Made by a program: the position numbers and the translations under genes. The notes under the pieces are model-generated. The model ran no database searches, had not been told where the DNA came from, and saw nothing but the letters and a program-made list of their open reading frames with translations. 27,562 nt of DNA, taken from NCBI GenBank assembly GCA_023141075.1, contig JAGLKL010000003.1:1-27562 (forward strand), written 5' to 3'. Positions within the stretch are counted from its first letter, which is position 1; every line of letters starts with the position of its first letter. This stretch comes from Alphaproteobacteria bacterium. Lineage in GTDB: Bacteria; Pseudomonadota; Alphaproteobacteria; Micavibrionales; Micavibrionaceae. Positions 1 to 8,420 of this stretch are shown here, one piece after another.

Positions 1-2955
1 CGTTTTTATATAGAGCTGCAACGCCATGGCTTGCCAGAGGAAGATAAAATCGAAGAAACACTTATCGATCTGGCTTATGAATATGATGTACCGCTGGTCG
101 CTACGAATAACTGTTACTTCAAAGACCGTACAGCATACGAAGCACATGATGCGCTTCTTTGTATAGCTGAAGGCCGTTATGTTACTGAAACTGACCGACG
201 TAAAGTTACGACGGAACATTACTTTAAATCTGCAGATGAAATGGCAAAGCTTTTCGAAGACCTGCCTGAAGCCATAAAGAATACAGTCGTTATTGCGCAA
301 AGATGCTCTTATCTTTTAAAGCCTATACACCCAATCCTTCCTCCATTTGAAACAGAAAGCAAACTCCCGGAAAAAGAAGAGTTATCCGTGCAGGCCAAAG
401 AAGGCTTGGAATGGCGACTGGAAAAATTCGTTTTTACCGATGACATGAAGAAAAAGGACAAGCAAAAAGTAGCCAAACCTTACCGCGAACGGCTGGATTT
501 TGAGCTCGATGTTATCAACCAAATGGGATTTCCGGGCTATTTCCTGATCGTTTCTGACTTTATCAAATGGTCGAAAGAGCATGGTATCCCTGTTGGCCCC
601 GGACGAGGTTCAGGTGCGGGTTCAGTTGTAGCTTGGGCACTTAAGATTACCGATCTTGATCCATTAAAGCTTGGCTTGCTGTTTGAGCGTTTCCTTAATC
701 CGGAGCGTGTATCTATGCCTGACTTTGACGTAGATTTTTGCCAAGATAGACGTGATGAAGTAATACGCTACGTTCAAGAACGATATGGTTACGATCACGT
801 TGCACAGATTATTACATTTGGTAAGTTACAAGCACGCGCCGTAGTGCGTGATGTCGGGCGCGTTCTGCAAATGCCTTACGGGCAGGTTGATCGCATCGCT
901 AAACTTATTCCCAATAACCCGACCAAACCCATGACGCTCCAAGAAGCGCTGGATGCGGATAAAGATTTACGTGCCGAGCGCAACAAGGACGAAACGCAGA
1001 GCAAGCTCATTGATATCGCCCTGCAACTCGAAGGACTTTACCGTCACGCTTCTACACACGCTGCCGGGGTTGTAATTGGAGACAGACCGCTCGACGAATT
1101 GATCCCGCTTTATCGCGATCCGCGCTCTGATATGCCGGTAACGCAATTTAATATGAAATTCGTGGAACAAGCGGGTCTCGTAAAATTCGATTTTCTTGGC
1201 CTAAAAACCATGACGGTTGTGAACAAAACTCTCAAAATCATAGAGCAGCAAACCGGTAAGAAAATCGATACACTGGATATTCCTATCGATGATCCGGGCG
1301 CTTATGAACTCATGACGCGTGGCGATACGGTCGGTGTGTTCCAACTGGAAAGTGCTGGCATGAGAGACATGCTTAAGAAAGTCAAACCCAACCGCTTTGA
1401 AGACGTTATTGCCATTGTTTCGCTATATCGTCCAGGGCCTATGGACAATATCCCAAAATATATCAATGTGAAGGAAGAACGCGAAGACCCTGATTACATG
1501 CACCCGGTACTCCAGCCATTCCTTGAAGAAACACACGGAATTATGATTTATCAGGAACAGGTCATGCAAGCGGCGCAGCAACTGGCAGGCTATACACTTG
1601 GCGGGGCGGATTTGTTGCGACGAGCCATGGGTAAGAAAATCCATAGCGAAATGGTCGCGCAGCGCAAGCTCTTTGTGGATGGTGCGAAGAAAAGCCACGA
1701 TGTGTCCGAGAAAGTATCCTCCGAAATTTTTGATCAAATCGCCAAGTTTGCCGGTTACGGCTTTAACAAATCCCATGCTGCAGCATATGCGCTGATTGCT
1801 TATTGGACAGCATGGTTGAAAGCTAATTATCCGGTGGAGTTTATGGCTGCCTTGATGACGCTGGATTTGGGTAATACCGACAAGCTAAGCGTGTTCAAGC
1901 AGGACTTGGACAGAGCCAAAATTAAGCTCTTGCCTCCTGATGTGAATACGTCTAATGCCGATTTTAAGGTGGAAGATGTAGCGGTGCGCTATGCTTTAGG
2001 TGCACTCAAAGGCGTAGGCGAAGAAGCTATGAAACAGCTTGTGGCTGAAAGAGAGGAAAACGGGTCTTTTAAAGACCTGCAAGACTTTGCCAAGCGCCTT
2101 GACCCTCGAACCATGAACCGTAGGCAGTTCGAGCGTATGATTTGTGCCGGCGTATTTGATTCCATTCATGATGATCGCTCAAACTTGTACAAAGGCGCTG
2201 ATGTCTTATTGCGTTATTCGCATTCTTTGGCAGAGGAACGCAGTTCCGGTCAAGTCAGTTTGTTTGGAGATGATGCAACAGACGGCGGGCTGGGTATGCC
2301 GGCGCTTCCCGAAATTACGAAGTGGACACCGTTGGAGCAACTCGCAAACGAATTTGCCGCTGTAGGGTATTACTTATCCGCTCATCCGCTGGATACACGG
2401 CTGGAACAGTTTGAGCGGATGAACATCCACTCACTGGCCTATGTCGAGCAGGACATTGTGACTAAGGGTGCGGCTGTATATCAGATGGCCGGTGTGCTTT
2501 TGAAAAAGCAGGAAAAAATTTCTCAAAGAGGCAGTAAATACGCCTTTTTGCAGCTCTCCGATCCTACGGGAATATTTGAGGTCACGATTTTTTCTGAGAC
2601 ATTGCATGGAGTGCGCGAGTTTCTGGAGGCCGGGGAGCCGCTCCTGCTCACTGTTGAGGTTGAGCTAAAAGAAGATCATCTGCGCTTTACATCACAGAAA
2701 CTCCAGCCCTTGGAAGCAGCACTGGATAAGAAAATCAATGAGATTGAAATTCATTTGAATGACAAAGAAAGCGCTAAGAAGCTCAAATCCTTCTTGGATA
2801 TTGAAGGGCGTGGACACTCGAAGGTGAAAATTTTTGCTCATGTAGATAAGAAACGCGCAGCTATCATAGAGCTTCCGGGCGGTTGGTCACTGAGTTCCCA
2901 GACCAGAAATGCCTTGCGGGCAGAAAATGGTGTACTAAGGATCGCAGAAAAATAA
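1..2955 (+). CDS. dnaE: DNA polymerase III alpha subunit, 5' end outside the window
   Basis: Replicative polymerase of the pol III holoenzyme. The frame is open from base 1, so the gene enters from the left edge; about 984 codons are present and, against a family length near 1160, roughly the first 170 residues (most of the PHP domain) are missing. Visible: the end of the PHP domain (VATNNCYF), the palm with GPGRGSGAGS, the PDFDVDF motif whose first two Asp (nt 721-723, 727-729) match catalytic D401/D403 of E. coli DnaE, and the third Asp in TLGGADLLRRAMGKK (nt 1609-1611, E. coli D555). FNKSHAAAYA follows, then a QVSLF sliding-clamp motif (nt 2251-2265) and an OB-fold (about nt 2480-2720). 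Stop TAA at 2953. A TTG at 31 is not the true start. It precedes rpsB by 163 bases. Confidence 0.97.
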   Translation, partial: RFYIELQRHGLPEEDKIEETLIDLAYEYDVPLVATNNCYFKDRTAYEAHDALLCIAEGRYVTETDRRKVTTEHYFKSADEMAKLFEDLPEAIKNTVVIAQRCSYLLKPIHPILPPFETESKLPEKEELSVQAKEGLEWRLEKFVFTDDMKKKDKQKVAKPYRERLDFELDVINQMGFPGYFLIVSDFIKWSKEHGIPVGPGRGSGAGSVVAWALKITDLDPLKLGLLFERFLNPERVSMPDFDVDFCQDRRDEVIRYVQERYGYDHVAQIITFGKLQARAVVRDVGRVLQMPYGQVDRIAKLIPNNPTKPMTLQEALDADKDLRAERNKDETQSKLIDIALQLEGLYRHASTHAAGVVIGDRPLDELIPLYRDPRSDMPVTQFNMKFVEQAGLVKFDFLGLKTMTVVNKTLKIIEQQTGKKIDTLDIPIDDPGAYELMTRGDTVGVFQLESAGMRDMLKKVKPNRFEDVIAIVSLYRPGPMDNIPKYINVKEEREDPDYMHPVLQPFLEETHGIMIYQEQVMQAAQQLAGYTLGGADLLRRAMGKKIHSEMVAQRKLFVDGAKKSHDVSEKVSSEIFDQIAKFAGYGFNKSHAAAYALIAYWTAWLKANYPVEFMAALMTLDLGNTDKLSVFKQDLDRAKIKLLPPDVNTSNADFKVEDVAVRYALGALKGVGEEAMKQLVAEREENGSFKDLQDFAKRLDPRTMNRRQFERMICAGVFDSIHDDRSNLYKGADVLLRYSHSLAEERSSGQVSLFGDDATDGGLGMPALPEITKWTPLEQLANEFAAVGYYLSAHPLDTRLEQFERMNIHSLAYVEQDIVTKGAAVYQMAGVLLKKQEKISQRGSKYAFLQLSDPTGIFEVTIFSETLHGVREFLEAGEPLLLTVEVELKEDHLRFTSQKLQPLEAALDKKINEIEIHLNDKESAKKLKSFLDIEGRGHSKVKIFAHVDKKRAAIIELPGGWSLSSQTRNALRAENGVLRIAEK

Positions 2956-2963
2956 TAAATTCC

Positions 2964-2992
2964 TTGCATTCTCCTCGTTTTTTCGATAAAAA
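2964..2992 (+). promoter_or_regulatory. Candidate sigma-70 promoter for rpsB
   Basis: TTGCAT (2964-2969) is separated by 17 bases from TAAAAA (2987-2992), in the gap between dnaE and rpsB. Position and spacing suit a vegetative promoter for a ribosomal protein operon, but the -10 matches the consensus only in part. An A/T-only hairpin (GTTTTTT/AAAAAAC, 2977-2994, loop CGAT) overlaps it and is an alternative reading as a weak dnaE terminator. Confidence 0.35.
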
Positions 2993-3055
2993 ACCTCAGT
3001 TTTAAATTCACATGCGGGATTTGGGATTTTGCTTCTTCTTTAGAGTAAGTTCCAT

Positions 3056-3102
3056 CCGGTGTAGCCAAATGGTTACTCAAAGTCCTGCAGAGGTATAACC
3101 GG
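3056..3102 (+). promoter_or_regulatory. Possible structured rpsB leader
   Basis: CCGGT (3056-3060) can pair with ACCGG (3098-3102), and GGTTA (3071-3075) with TAACC (3096-3100); the two pairings are mutually exclusive. The region ends directly before the strong ribosome binding site AAAAAGGAGAT (3103-3113). Ribosomal protein S2 is known to repress its own rpsB-tsf mRNA in other proteobacteria, so an alternating leader is plausible here. The stems are short and no family match can be claimed. Confidence 0.25.
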
Positions 3103-3118
3103 AAAAAGGAGATAAATC

Positions 3119-4066
3119 ATGCCAATACCTGAATTTTCTATGCGTCAGCTCTTGGAAGCAGGCGTTCACTTTGGACACCACACACGTCGATGGAACCCTA
3201 AAATGCGCCCCTTTATTTTTGGTGTGCGTAATGGCGTTCACATTCTTGATTTGCAACAAACACAACCCTTATTGCAAGCAGCTTTGATAGAAATCCGTAA
3301 TATTGTCTCAAAGGGCGGACGTATTTTGTTTGTCGGGACTAAAAGACAAGCACAAGAACAGATTGCCGATAGTGCAAAACGTTGCGGCCAGTACTACGTA
3401 AACCAACGTTGGCTGGGTGGTATGCTCACTAACTGGAAAACAATCACAGCCTCTATCAACCGTTTGCGCGATCTGGAAAAAATTCTTTCCGGAGATCAGA
3501 GCGGTTTCACTAAAAAAGAATTGTTGATGATGACACGTGAGAAAGGCAAGTTGGATGCCTCTATCGGCGGTATTAAAGATATTGGCGGTCAACCGGACGC
3601 TATGTTCGTGATCGATACTAACAAAGAAGACATTGCGATTAAAGAAGCCAATAAACTGGGCATCCCTGTGTTTGCGATTGTTGATAGTAACTCAAACCTT
3701 GAAGGCGTTGATTATCCAATTCCGGGTAATGATGATGCGTTGCGCGCAATCGACCTTTACTGTGAGCTTGTTGTCGGCGCAGTCGTTGACGGTCTGCAGG
3801 CTGAGCTTGGCAAGAGCGGCAAAGACCTTGGTGCAAGCGAAGCGGTGGATGTAAAAATCCCTCAAAGCAAAAAAGCGAAAAAGGCAGAAAAAGAAAATAA
3901 AGATTCTAAAGAGGACAAGGCCGCTCCGAAAAAAGAAAAAGGCGGTGAGAAAGCCAAGGTGAAATCTGAGAAAAAGGCCGAAGAAGAAGCAGTTCCTGCT
4001 GAAACCGAGAAAAAAGCTGAAGAAAAAGCCGATGAGAAAGGCAAAAAGAAAGCTGCATCGGCTTAA
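3119..4066 (+). CDS. rpsB: 30S ribosomal protein S2 with long charged C-terminal tail
   Basis: Protein S2 of the small ribosomal subunit. It starts MPIPEFSMRQLLEAGVHFGH, typical of the family, with the conserved HHTRRWNPKM, FVGTKRQA, NQRWLGGMLTNW and PDAMFVIDTNKE segments. The start ATG follows a strong AAGGAGAT site by a few bases. The folded part ends near residue 240, the usual full length (E. coli 241 aa). Here it runs to 315 aa through a tail of about 65 residues made almost only of Lys, Glu, Ala and Asp with KKAEEKA-like runs, probably disordered. First gene of the rpsB-tsf pair, 62 bases before tsf; S2 often autoregulates this pair. Confidence 0.97.
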   Translation: MPIPEFSMRQLLEAGVHFGHHTRRWNPKMRPFIFGVRNGVHILDLQQTQPLLQAALIEIRNIVSKGGRILFVGTKRQAQEQIADSAKRCGQYYVNQRWLGGMLTNWKTITASINRLRDLEKILSGDQSGFTKKELLMMTREKGKLDASIGGIKDIGGQPDAMFVIDTNKEDIAIKEANKLGIPVFAIVDSNSNLEGVDYPIPGNDDALRAIDLYCELVVGAVVDGLQAELGKSGKDLGASEAVDVKIPQSKKAKKAEKENKDSKEDKAAPKKEKGGEKAKVKSEKKAEEEAVPAETEKKAEEKADEKGKKKAASA

Positions 4067-4128
4067 TTTAAGTCAGTGCCAAACACCAATTATTATTATT
4101 TTTAATTTTAAAATAAGAGGATGGAAAT

Positions 4129-5031
4129 ATGGCTGACATTACAGCATCAATGGTAAAAGAACTGCGCGAAGCCACAGGCGTAGGCATGATGGACGCTAAA
4201 AAAGCTCTGGTTAATAATGACGGCAACATGGAAAAAGCTATCGACTGGCTGCGTACACAAGGCCTTGCCAAAGCTGCTAAGAAATCCGGTCGCACAGCGG
4301 CAGAAGGTCTTGTCGCTATTATTACAGAAGGTAATAAAGGCGCGGTTGTTGAGGTGAATGCAGAAACTGACTTTGTTGCGCGTAACGAGTCTTTCCAGAG
4401 TTTTGTTAGAAAAGTCGCTAAATTAGCGCTTGATGTTAACAATCTGGATGAACTGAAAGCCGCTGATATGGACGGGAAAACAGTTGATCAAACTTTAACA
4501 GACTTGATTGCGACAGTTGGTGAAAATATGGCTCTTCGCCGCATGAGCAATGTTAGCGTAGATAATGGCGCGATCGTTGGTTATATGCACAGTTCTCTTT
4601 CTGAAGGTCTTGGCAAGATTGGTGTTTTGATTGCTCTTGAATCAAGTGAAAACATAGATACACTTCAAAATATCGGTAAACAAGTTGCAATGCACGTTGC
4701 CGCTGCAAATCCACAATCACTTGATAAGGATTCAGTGCCTGCCCATGTTCTGGAGCGCGAACGCACAGTTTTGAAAGAACAAGCTATAGCATCTGGCAAG
4801 CCCCCTGAGATTGCAGATAAAATGGTTGAGGGTCGATTGCGCAAATTCTATGAAGAAATCTGCCTGCTGGAGCAAGCTTTCATCATGGATACTGACAAAA
4901 CAGTTGCTCAAGCGGTTAAAGATGCCGGAGATATTAAGGTTTCCAGCTTTGAACGTGTACAGCTTGGCGAAGGTATCGAGAAAAAAGAAGAAGACTTTGC
5001 TGCTGAAGTCGCAGCCGTTGCGAATGCATAG
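4129..5031 (+). CDS. tsf: Translation elongation factor Ts
   Basis: Guanine nucleotide exchange factor that recharges EF-Tu from the GDP to the GTP form. The N-terminal UBA-like domain (residues about 1-55: VKELREATGVGMMDAKKAL) is followed by the core with the diagnostic TDFVAR motif (near residue 80) that contacts EF-Tu, and the DIAMHVAA-like segment, here QVAMHVAAANP. 300 aa, close to the usual 280-310. ATG preceded by AAGAGGATGG. Cotranscribed with rpsB; a good intrinsic terminator follows 24 bases after the stop, so the rpsB-tsf unit probably ends here. Confidence 0.97.
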   Translation: MADITASMVKELREATGVGMMDAKKALVNNDGNMEKAIDWLRTQGLAKAAKKSGRTAAEGLVAIITEGNKGAVVEVNAETDFVARNESFQSFVRKVAKLALDVNNLDELKAADMDGKTVDQTLTDLIATVGENMALRRMSNVSVDNGAIVGYMHSSLSEGLGKIGVLIALESSENIDTLQNIGKQVAMHVAAANPQSLDKDSVPAHVLERERTVLKEQAIASGKPPEIADKMVEGRLRKFYEEICLLEQAFIMDTDKTVAQAVKDAGDIKVSSFERVQLGEGIEKKEEDFAAEVAAVANA

Positions 5032-5055
5032 TTCTTTATAAGGTACATTATTATT

Positions 5056-5090
5056 GCCAGCCGCATTGCAAAACCGTGTGGCTGGCTTTA
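5056..5090 (+). terminator. Rho-independent terminator after tsf
   Basis: GCCAGCCGCAT (5056-5066) pairs with GTGTGGCTGGC (5076-5086) in an 11-bp stem with two G-T wobbles around a 9-base loop, followed by TTTAATTT. It separates rpsB-tsf from pyrH. The T-run is interrupted, so it may be leaky. Confidence 0.7.
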
Positions 5091-5098
5091 ATTTGATG

Positions 5099-5113
5099 CT
5101 AGGGTCTAAACCC
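5099..5113 (+). repeat. Intergenic palindromic repeat, copy 1 (before pyrH)
   Basis: CTAGGGTCTAAACCC, followed by ATAACTATT. The core TAGGGT-CTAA-ACCC forms an inverted repeat. The same 15 bases occur before fabZ, and close variants before lpxD and trpD. It sits 32 bases upstream of the pyrH start, after the tsf terminator, where an operator or promoter element would be expected. Confidence 0.65.
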
Positions 5114-5144
5114 ATAACTATTTTTAAATTGGAGTATTTAAGGC

Positions 5145-5894
5145 ATGGCAACAACAAAAACCAAACCTTCGGAAAATGCCTCTTACCCATATAAACGCGT
5201 TATGTTGAAAATGTCCGGCGAAGTCTTGATGGGAGATAAAGAATACGGGCTGGATTCATGTACTGTCAAACGTGTAGCTAATGATATCAAAGAAGTGGTT
5301 GATTTGGGCATTGAAGTTTGTGTTGTTGTGGGCGCGGGAAACATCTTTCGCGGCGTTTCCGGAGCTGCTGAAGGAATGGATCGTACTACGGCAGATTATA
5401 TGGGAATGCTTGGGATTGTCATTAATGCTCTGGCTTTACAAAACGCCCTTGAAAAACTAGACATTAATACGCGTGTGCTTTCCGCCATTCGTATGGACTC
5501 GATTTGTGAGCCTTATATCAGGCGGCGTGCTATGCGGCATATGGAGAAAGGTCGCGTGGTTATTTTTGCCGCAGGAACAGGAAACCCTTACTTTACAACG
5601 GATACCGGTGCAGCCTTACGCGCTTCGGAAATGGATTGTGACGTCATTATGAAGGGAACCAAAGTCGACGGCGTTTACTCAGAAGATCCAAAAGAAAACC
5701 CGAATGCGGAGCATTATGATCGTATTTCGTATCTGGATGTTTTGACAAAAGATTTAAAAGTCATGGATGCAACGGCTATTTCTCTGGCACGCGAGAATAA
5801 TATTCCGATTGTGATTTTCTCGGTAATGGAAAAGGGCAATTTTTCGAAAGTCGTACAAGGTAATGGAAAATACACTGTTGTTGCATGTGCTTGA
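5145..5894 (+). CDS. pyrH: Uridylate (UMP) kinase
   Basis: Phosphorylates UMP to UDP with ATP, in the cytoplasm; a hexameric amino-acid-kinase-fold enzyme specific to bacteria. Visible family motifs: YKRVMLKMSGE (phosphate-binding start), VGAGNIFRG, TADYMGMLGIVINALALQ, and TGNPYFTTDTGAALRA near the UMP site, then MKGTKVDGVY. 249 aa against about 240 usual; the first 15 or so residues are a non-conserved polar extension. UMP kinase supplies UDP for UDP-sugars and RNA, fitting its place between translation genes and the lipid A genes. Probably starts its own transcript, since a terminator and a palindromic repeat lie just upstream. Confidence 0.97.
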   Translation: MATTKTKPSENASYPYKRVMLKMSGEVLMGDKEYGLDSCTVKRVANDIKEVVDLGIEVCVVVGAGNIFRGVSGAAEGMDRTTADYMGMLGIVINALALQNALEKLDINTRVLSAIRMDSICEPYIRRRAMRHMEKGRVVIFAAGTGNPYFTTDTGAALRASEMDCDVIMKGTKVDGVYSEDPKENPNAEHYDRISYLDVLTKDLKVMDATAISLARENNIPIVIFSVMEKGNFSKVVQGNGKYTVVACA

Positions 5895-5969
5895 AAAATA
5901 AGTACTATCATTGATATTGTACGGAGAACAAGGACAAAATGTCAGCTTAACAGGAATTAGGGGATAATT

Positions 5970-6524
5970 ATGGCATATAATAAAGAAGATATTAAACGCC
6001 GGATGGATGGCGTAATCGAATCACTTCAAAAAGAATTTTCGGGTCTAAGGACGGGGCGTGCATCGGTCAACTTTCTGGATCCGGTTGTCGTCGATATGTA
6101 TGGCTCCAAAATGCCAATTAATCAGGTTAGCACAGTTAGCGCACCGGAACCGCGCATGCTTAGCGTACAGGTCTGGGATACCTCTGCTGTGAAGGCTGTT
6201 GAGAAAGCCATCCGCGATTCCGGGTTGGGACTGAACCCCATGCCCGATGGAAATAATATCCGCATTCCTATTCCCGATCTTAATGAAGAGCGCCGCAAAG
6301 AGTTAAGCCGCATTGCCGGAAAATACGCAGAAAACGCACGTATTTCCGTACGCAGCGTACGTAAGGACGGTATGGACACTGTTAAAAAAATGCAGAAAGA
6401 CGGTGAGATTTCCGAAGATGAACTTAAGCGCCTGAGTGATGAAGTGCAAAAACTTACTGATGATGCCATTAAGAAAATAGATGATATGCTTGATGACAAA
6501 GAACAGGACATCATGACCGTATAG
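5970..6524 (+). CDS. frr: Ribosome recycling factor
   Basis: With EF-G it splits post-termination ribosomes from mRNA. 184 aa, family length about 185. Motifs: FSGLRTGRASVNFLDPVVVDMYGS near the N-terminus, then RIPIPDLNEERRKELS and a C-terminal helix rich in acidic and basic residues. AGGGGATAATT precedes the ATG, a good ribosome binding site. The pyrH-frr pairing is conserved across bacteria; the gap to pyrH is 75 bases without an obvious terminator, so the two are likely cotranscribed. Confidence 0.97.
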   Translation: MAYNKEDIKRRMDGVIESLQKEFSGLRTGRASVNFLDPVVVDMYGSKMPINQVSTVSAPEPRMLSVQVWDTSAVKAVEKAIRDSGLGLNPMPDGNNIRIPIPDLNEERRKELSRIAGKYAENARISVRSVRKDGMDTVKKMQKDGEISEDELKRLSDEVQKLTDDAIKKIDDMLDDKEQDIMTV

Positions 6525-6526
6525 TC
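6519..6526 (+). repeat. GTATAGTC element, copy 1 (over the frr stop)
   Basis: The octamer spans the TAG stop of frr. The same octamer occurs at 7396-7403 and 11133-11140, and a one-base variant at 8166-8173, all in gaps or gene ends. On its own this copy is weak, because an 8-mer can recur by chance. Confidence 0.25.
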
Positions 6527-6598
6527 GTTGTCAGGCATAGCTTTGTTATTTATTTATATATATATGCACCACTATCAGGATAAAAAGTTTTTACCAGC

Positions 6599-7351
6599 AT
6601 GACAAAAACGCCTTTAGATGACAGCCCCAAGGATAAAAAAGAATTTCCTGAGCATATTGCTATTATCATGGATGGAAATGGTCGCTGGGCGCAAAAGCGC
6701 GGTCTGCCTCGTATTATGGGGCACAAAAAAGGTGCGGAAGCTGTGCGCCGAACGATAGAAGCGGCTGCAGAGTTTGGCATCAAGTATATTACCTTATTTG
6801 GTTTTTCTTCCGAGAACTGGAGTAGGCCGGAGCAGGAAATAAACGACCTTATGGATCTACTGCGTCAGTATCTGCGCTCCCAGATTTCCAACTTCCACAA
6901 AAAAAATGCGCGGTTGAGCGTGATCGGAAATCGTAGTGCTTTTGACAATGATATTATCGAGTTGATTGCCAATGCGGAGAACCTGACTCGTGATAATAAC
7001 AGCATTCATGTTATCATCGCTCTGAATTACGGCGGAAAACATGATATCGCGCAGGCATGCCAGAAGTTTATCCAAAAAGGTGGTGCAGAAAATCTGGACG
7101 CTATGGCCATTGAACAGGCGATCGCTGATAATCTGTATACAGCAGGAATCCCAGATCCTGATCTGATGATCCGCACCAGTGGTGAAATGCGAATCAGTAA
7201 TTTCCTTCTTTGGCAATGTGCTTATGCCGAAATGATCTTTACTCCGACATTATGGCCTGATTTCGGACGCAATGATTTGCTTAAGGCACTTGATGATTAC
7301 GCGGGGCGCGAGCGGCGTTATGGTGGTCTTAAACAAAGTGGTAGTGCTTAG
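6599..7351 (+). CDS. uppS: Undecaprenyl diphosphate synthase (cis-prenyltransferase)
   Basis: Adds isopentenyl units to farnesyl diphosphate in cis to give the C55 carrier precursor for peptidoglycan and O-antigen. The catalytic Asp lies in HIAIIMDGNGRWA (D25 here). RGLPRIMGHKKGA, FGFSSENWSRP and, near the C-terminus, DLMIRTSGEMRISNFLLWQ and YAEMIFTPTLWPDF are family signatures. 250 aa is the normal length. The first 15 residues are polar and variable. The start ATG has only a weak upstream site (AGGAT about 15 bases before). It lies 74 bases after frr and works with Dxr and CdsA encoded next. Confidence 0.96.
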   Translation: MTKTPLDDSPKDKKEFPEHIAIIMDGNGRWAQKRGLPRIMGHKKGAEAVRRTIEAAAEFGIKYITLFGFSSENWSRPEQEINDLMDLLRQYLRSQISNFHKKNARLSVIGNRSAFDNDIIELIANAENLTRDNNSIHVIIALNYGGKHDIAQACQKFIQKGGAENLDAMAIEQAIADNLYTAGIPDPDLMIRTSGEMRISNFLLWQCAYAEMIFTPTLWPDFGRNDLLKALDDYAGRERRYGGLKQSGSA

Positions 7352-7395
7352 GGTCAGGTTCTTTTGTTTATAGTAGTTTTACTTAAGAATAGTTT

Positions 7396-7403
7396 GTATA
7401 GTC
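7396..7403 (+). repeat. GTATAGTC element, copy 2 (uppS-cdsA gap)
   Basis: Same octamer as at 6519-6526 and 11133-11140. The surrounding 123-base gap between uppS and cdsA is A/T-rich and also holds two TAAGAAT boxes (7384-7390 and 7438-7445 region). No clear promoter or terminator is seen. Confidence 0.25.
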
Positions 7404-7474
7404 ATTCGGTTCTTGGAAAATGTTGAAAGCTCTTTTTCTAAGAATGTAAATCATAGCAGGGTTTAAAATAAGAA

Positions 7475-8161
7475 GTGACCAAACGCTCGGAACTCATAAA
7501 ACGTATTGCCTCGGCTGCGCTTATTGCGCCGCTGTTTTTGTATACCATAATTATAGGTGGGCTTATTTTAAAGCTGTGGCTGCTTCTGGCTTTACTGGTT
7601 TCCCTGCATGAATGGTACGGACTGGCAAAAAAGTTGCAGCATTTTATCCCTGTCATGGTATGGGGCGTGATCTACATGTTGATATCCTATAGTAGTTTCT
7701 TCGCGCTGCGCGAAGAATATTCCATCAATATCCTACTCATGTTTTTAGGGATGATCTGGTTTAGCGATATCGGTGCTTATTTTGTAGGAAAAACTTATGG
7801 CGGGCCAAAATTGATCCAGAATATCAGCCCTAATAAGACTTGGTCTGGATTTGGCGGTGCTTTGGCGTTTCCAGCTCTTTTTGGTTTTTTGTGGTGCATT
7901 TTTACGGATTTAATCAGTGTCTTTCCTCCTGACATGTCATGGTATATTGAATGCACGATTGCAGGCACGTTAGGCGCTATTATCGGCAGTGTCGGACAAG
8001 CAGGAGATTTGCTTGTTTCCTTTATCAAGCGCATGGCAAAAGTAAAAGATACGGGTAATCTTATTCCCGGTCATGGAGGGATTCTGGATCGGATTGACTC
8101 AATGTTGCTGGGAGCACCGGTTTTTCTAATTCTAATAACGTTGTTGTCCTATGTCTTTTAG
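7475..8161 (+). CDS. cdsA: Phosphatidate cytidylyltransferase (CDP-diacylglycerol synthase)
   Basis: Makes CDP-diacylglycerol from phosphatidate and CTP, the branch point of phospholipid synthesis, in the inner membrane. The C-terminal signature is complete: SFIKR, then KDTGNLIPGHGGILDRIDS, with the Asp and Gly-rich loop of the family. The rest is several hydrophobic segments (for example residues 15-45, 58-75, 84-103, 128-150, 158-176, 208-228). 228 aa is shorter than the 265-285 usual; the N-terminal helices are reduced. Starts with GTG at 7475; the residues after it (TKRSELIKRIASA) match the family start, so I keep it. Confidence 0.95.
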   Translation: MTKRSELIKRIASAALIAPLFLYTIIIGGLILKLWLLLALLVSLHEWYGLAKKLQHFIPVMVWGVIYMLISYSSFFALREEYSINILLMFLGMIWFSDIGAYFVGKTYGGPKLIQNISPNKTWSGFGGALAFPALFGFLWCIFTDLISVFPPDMSWYIECTIAGTLGAIIGSVGQAGDLLVSFIKRMAKVKDTGNLIPGHGGILDRIDSMLLGAPVFLILITLLSYVF

Positions 8162-8163
8162 GT

Positions 8164-8181
8164 AGTGTAGTCACGTGTTAT
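8164..8181 (+). repeat. 18-base repeat after cdsA stop, pairs with 11132-11149
   Basis: AGTGTAGTCACGTGTTAT begins three bases after the TAG stop of cdsA. AGTATAGTCACGCGTTAT begins three bases after the TAG stop of the first rseP gene, with 16 of 18 bases identical. The inner TCACGTG/TCACGCG part is near-palindromic. Purpose unknown. Confidence 0.4.
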
Positions 8182-8307
8182 GTGCAATTCTGTTTCATTT
8201 TGCGGGAAAAGAATCAATTTTTTGGCACGCAGGACATGCCGTAGCATATTCAAGAGTCAAAAAAGATGATAATTTGCTTGTAAAATGAAATCTTGATAAA
8301 GGCGCTG

Positions 8308-8396
8308 CAAATTTTTGTGTTTGTTTGTTCAAACCGCTTGGCATTAGCTACGGCTAGTCCCTGCACGTTTTTCGCAAACAAACACCTGAAAATTTG
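8308..8396 (+). promoter_or_regulatory. Long stem-loop in the cdsA-dxr gap, possible dxr leader
   Basis: CAAATTTT (8308-8315) pairs with AAAATTTG (8389-8396), and GTGTTTGTTTG (8317-8327) pairs perfectly with CAAACAAACAC (8375-8385), giving a 19-bp stem broken by one small internal loop (1 base opposite 3). The 47-base apical part holds a second hairpin, ATTAGC-TACG-GCTAGT (8343-8358), with a UACG tetraloop closed by C-G, a UNCG-type cap. The dxr start lies 24 bases downstream. It is followed by no T-run, so a terminator is unlikely. It could be a regulatory leader or a processing site; I recognise no known riboswitch. Confidence 0.45.
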
Positions 8397-8420
8397 ACTG
8401 GCGCAGAATGGATATAACAC

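Noticed and set aside
1423..1776. Minus-strand open frame of 117 codons inside dnaE
   Set aside because: It is a shadow of the well conserved DnaE frame, with no ribosome binding site or family resemblance.
2059..2076. GGTCTTT-T-AAAGACC inverted repeat in dnaE
   Set aside because: It is inside coding sequence, is a different sequence from the TAGGGT repeat family and is short enough to be chance.
7343..7360. TAGGGT at the uppS stop as a fifth repeat copy
   Set aside because: Only one half-site is present; the expected ACCC half is missing.
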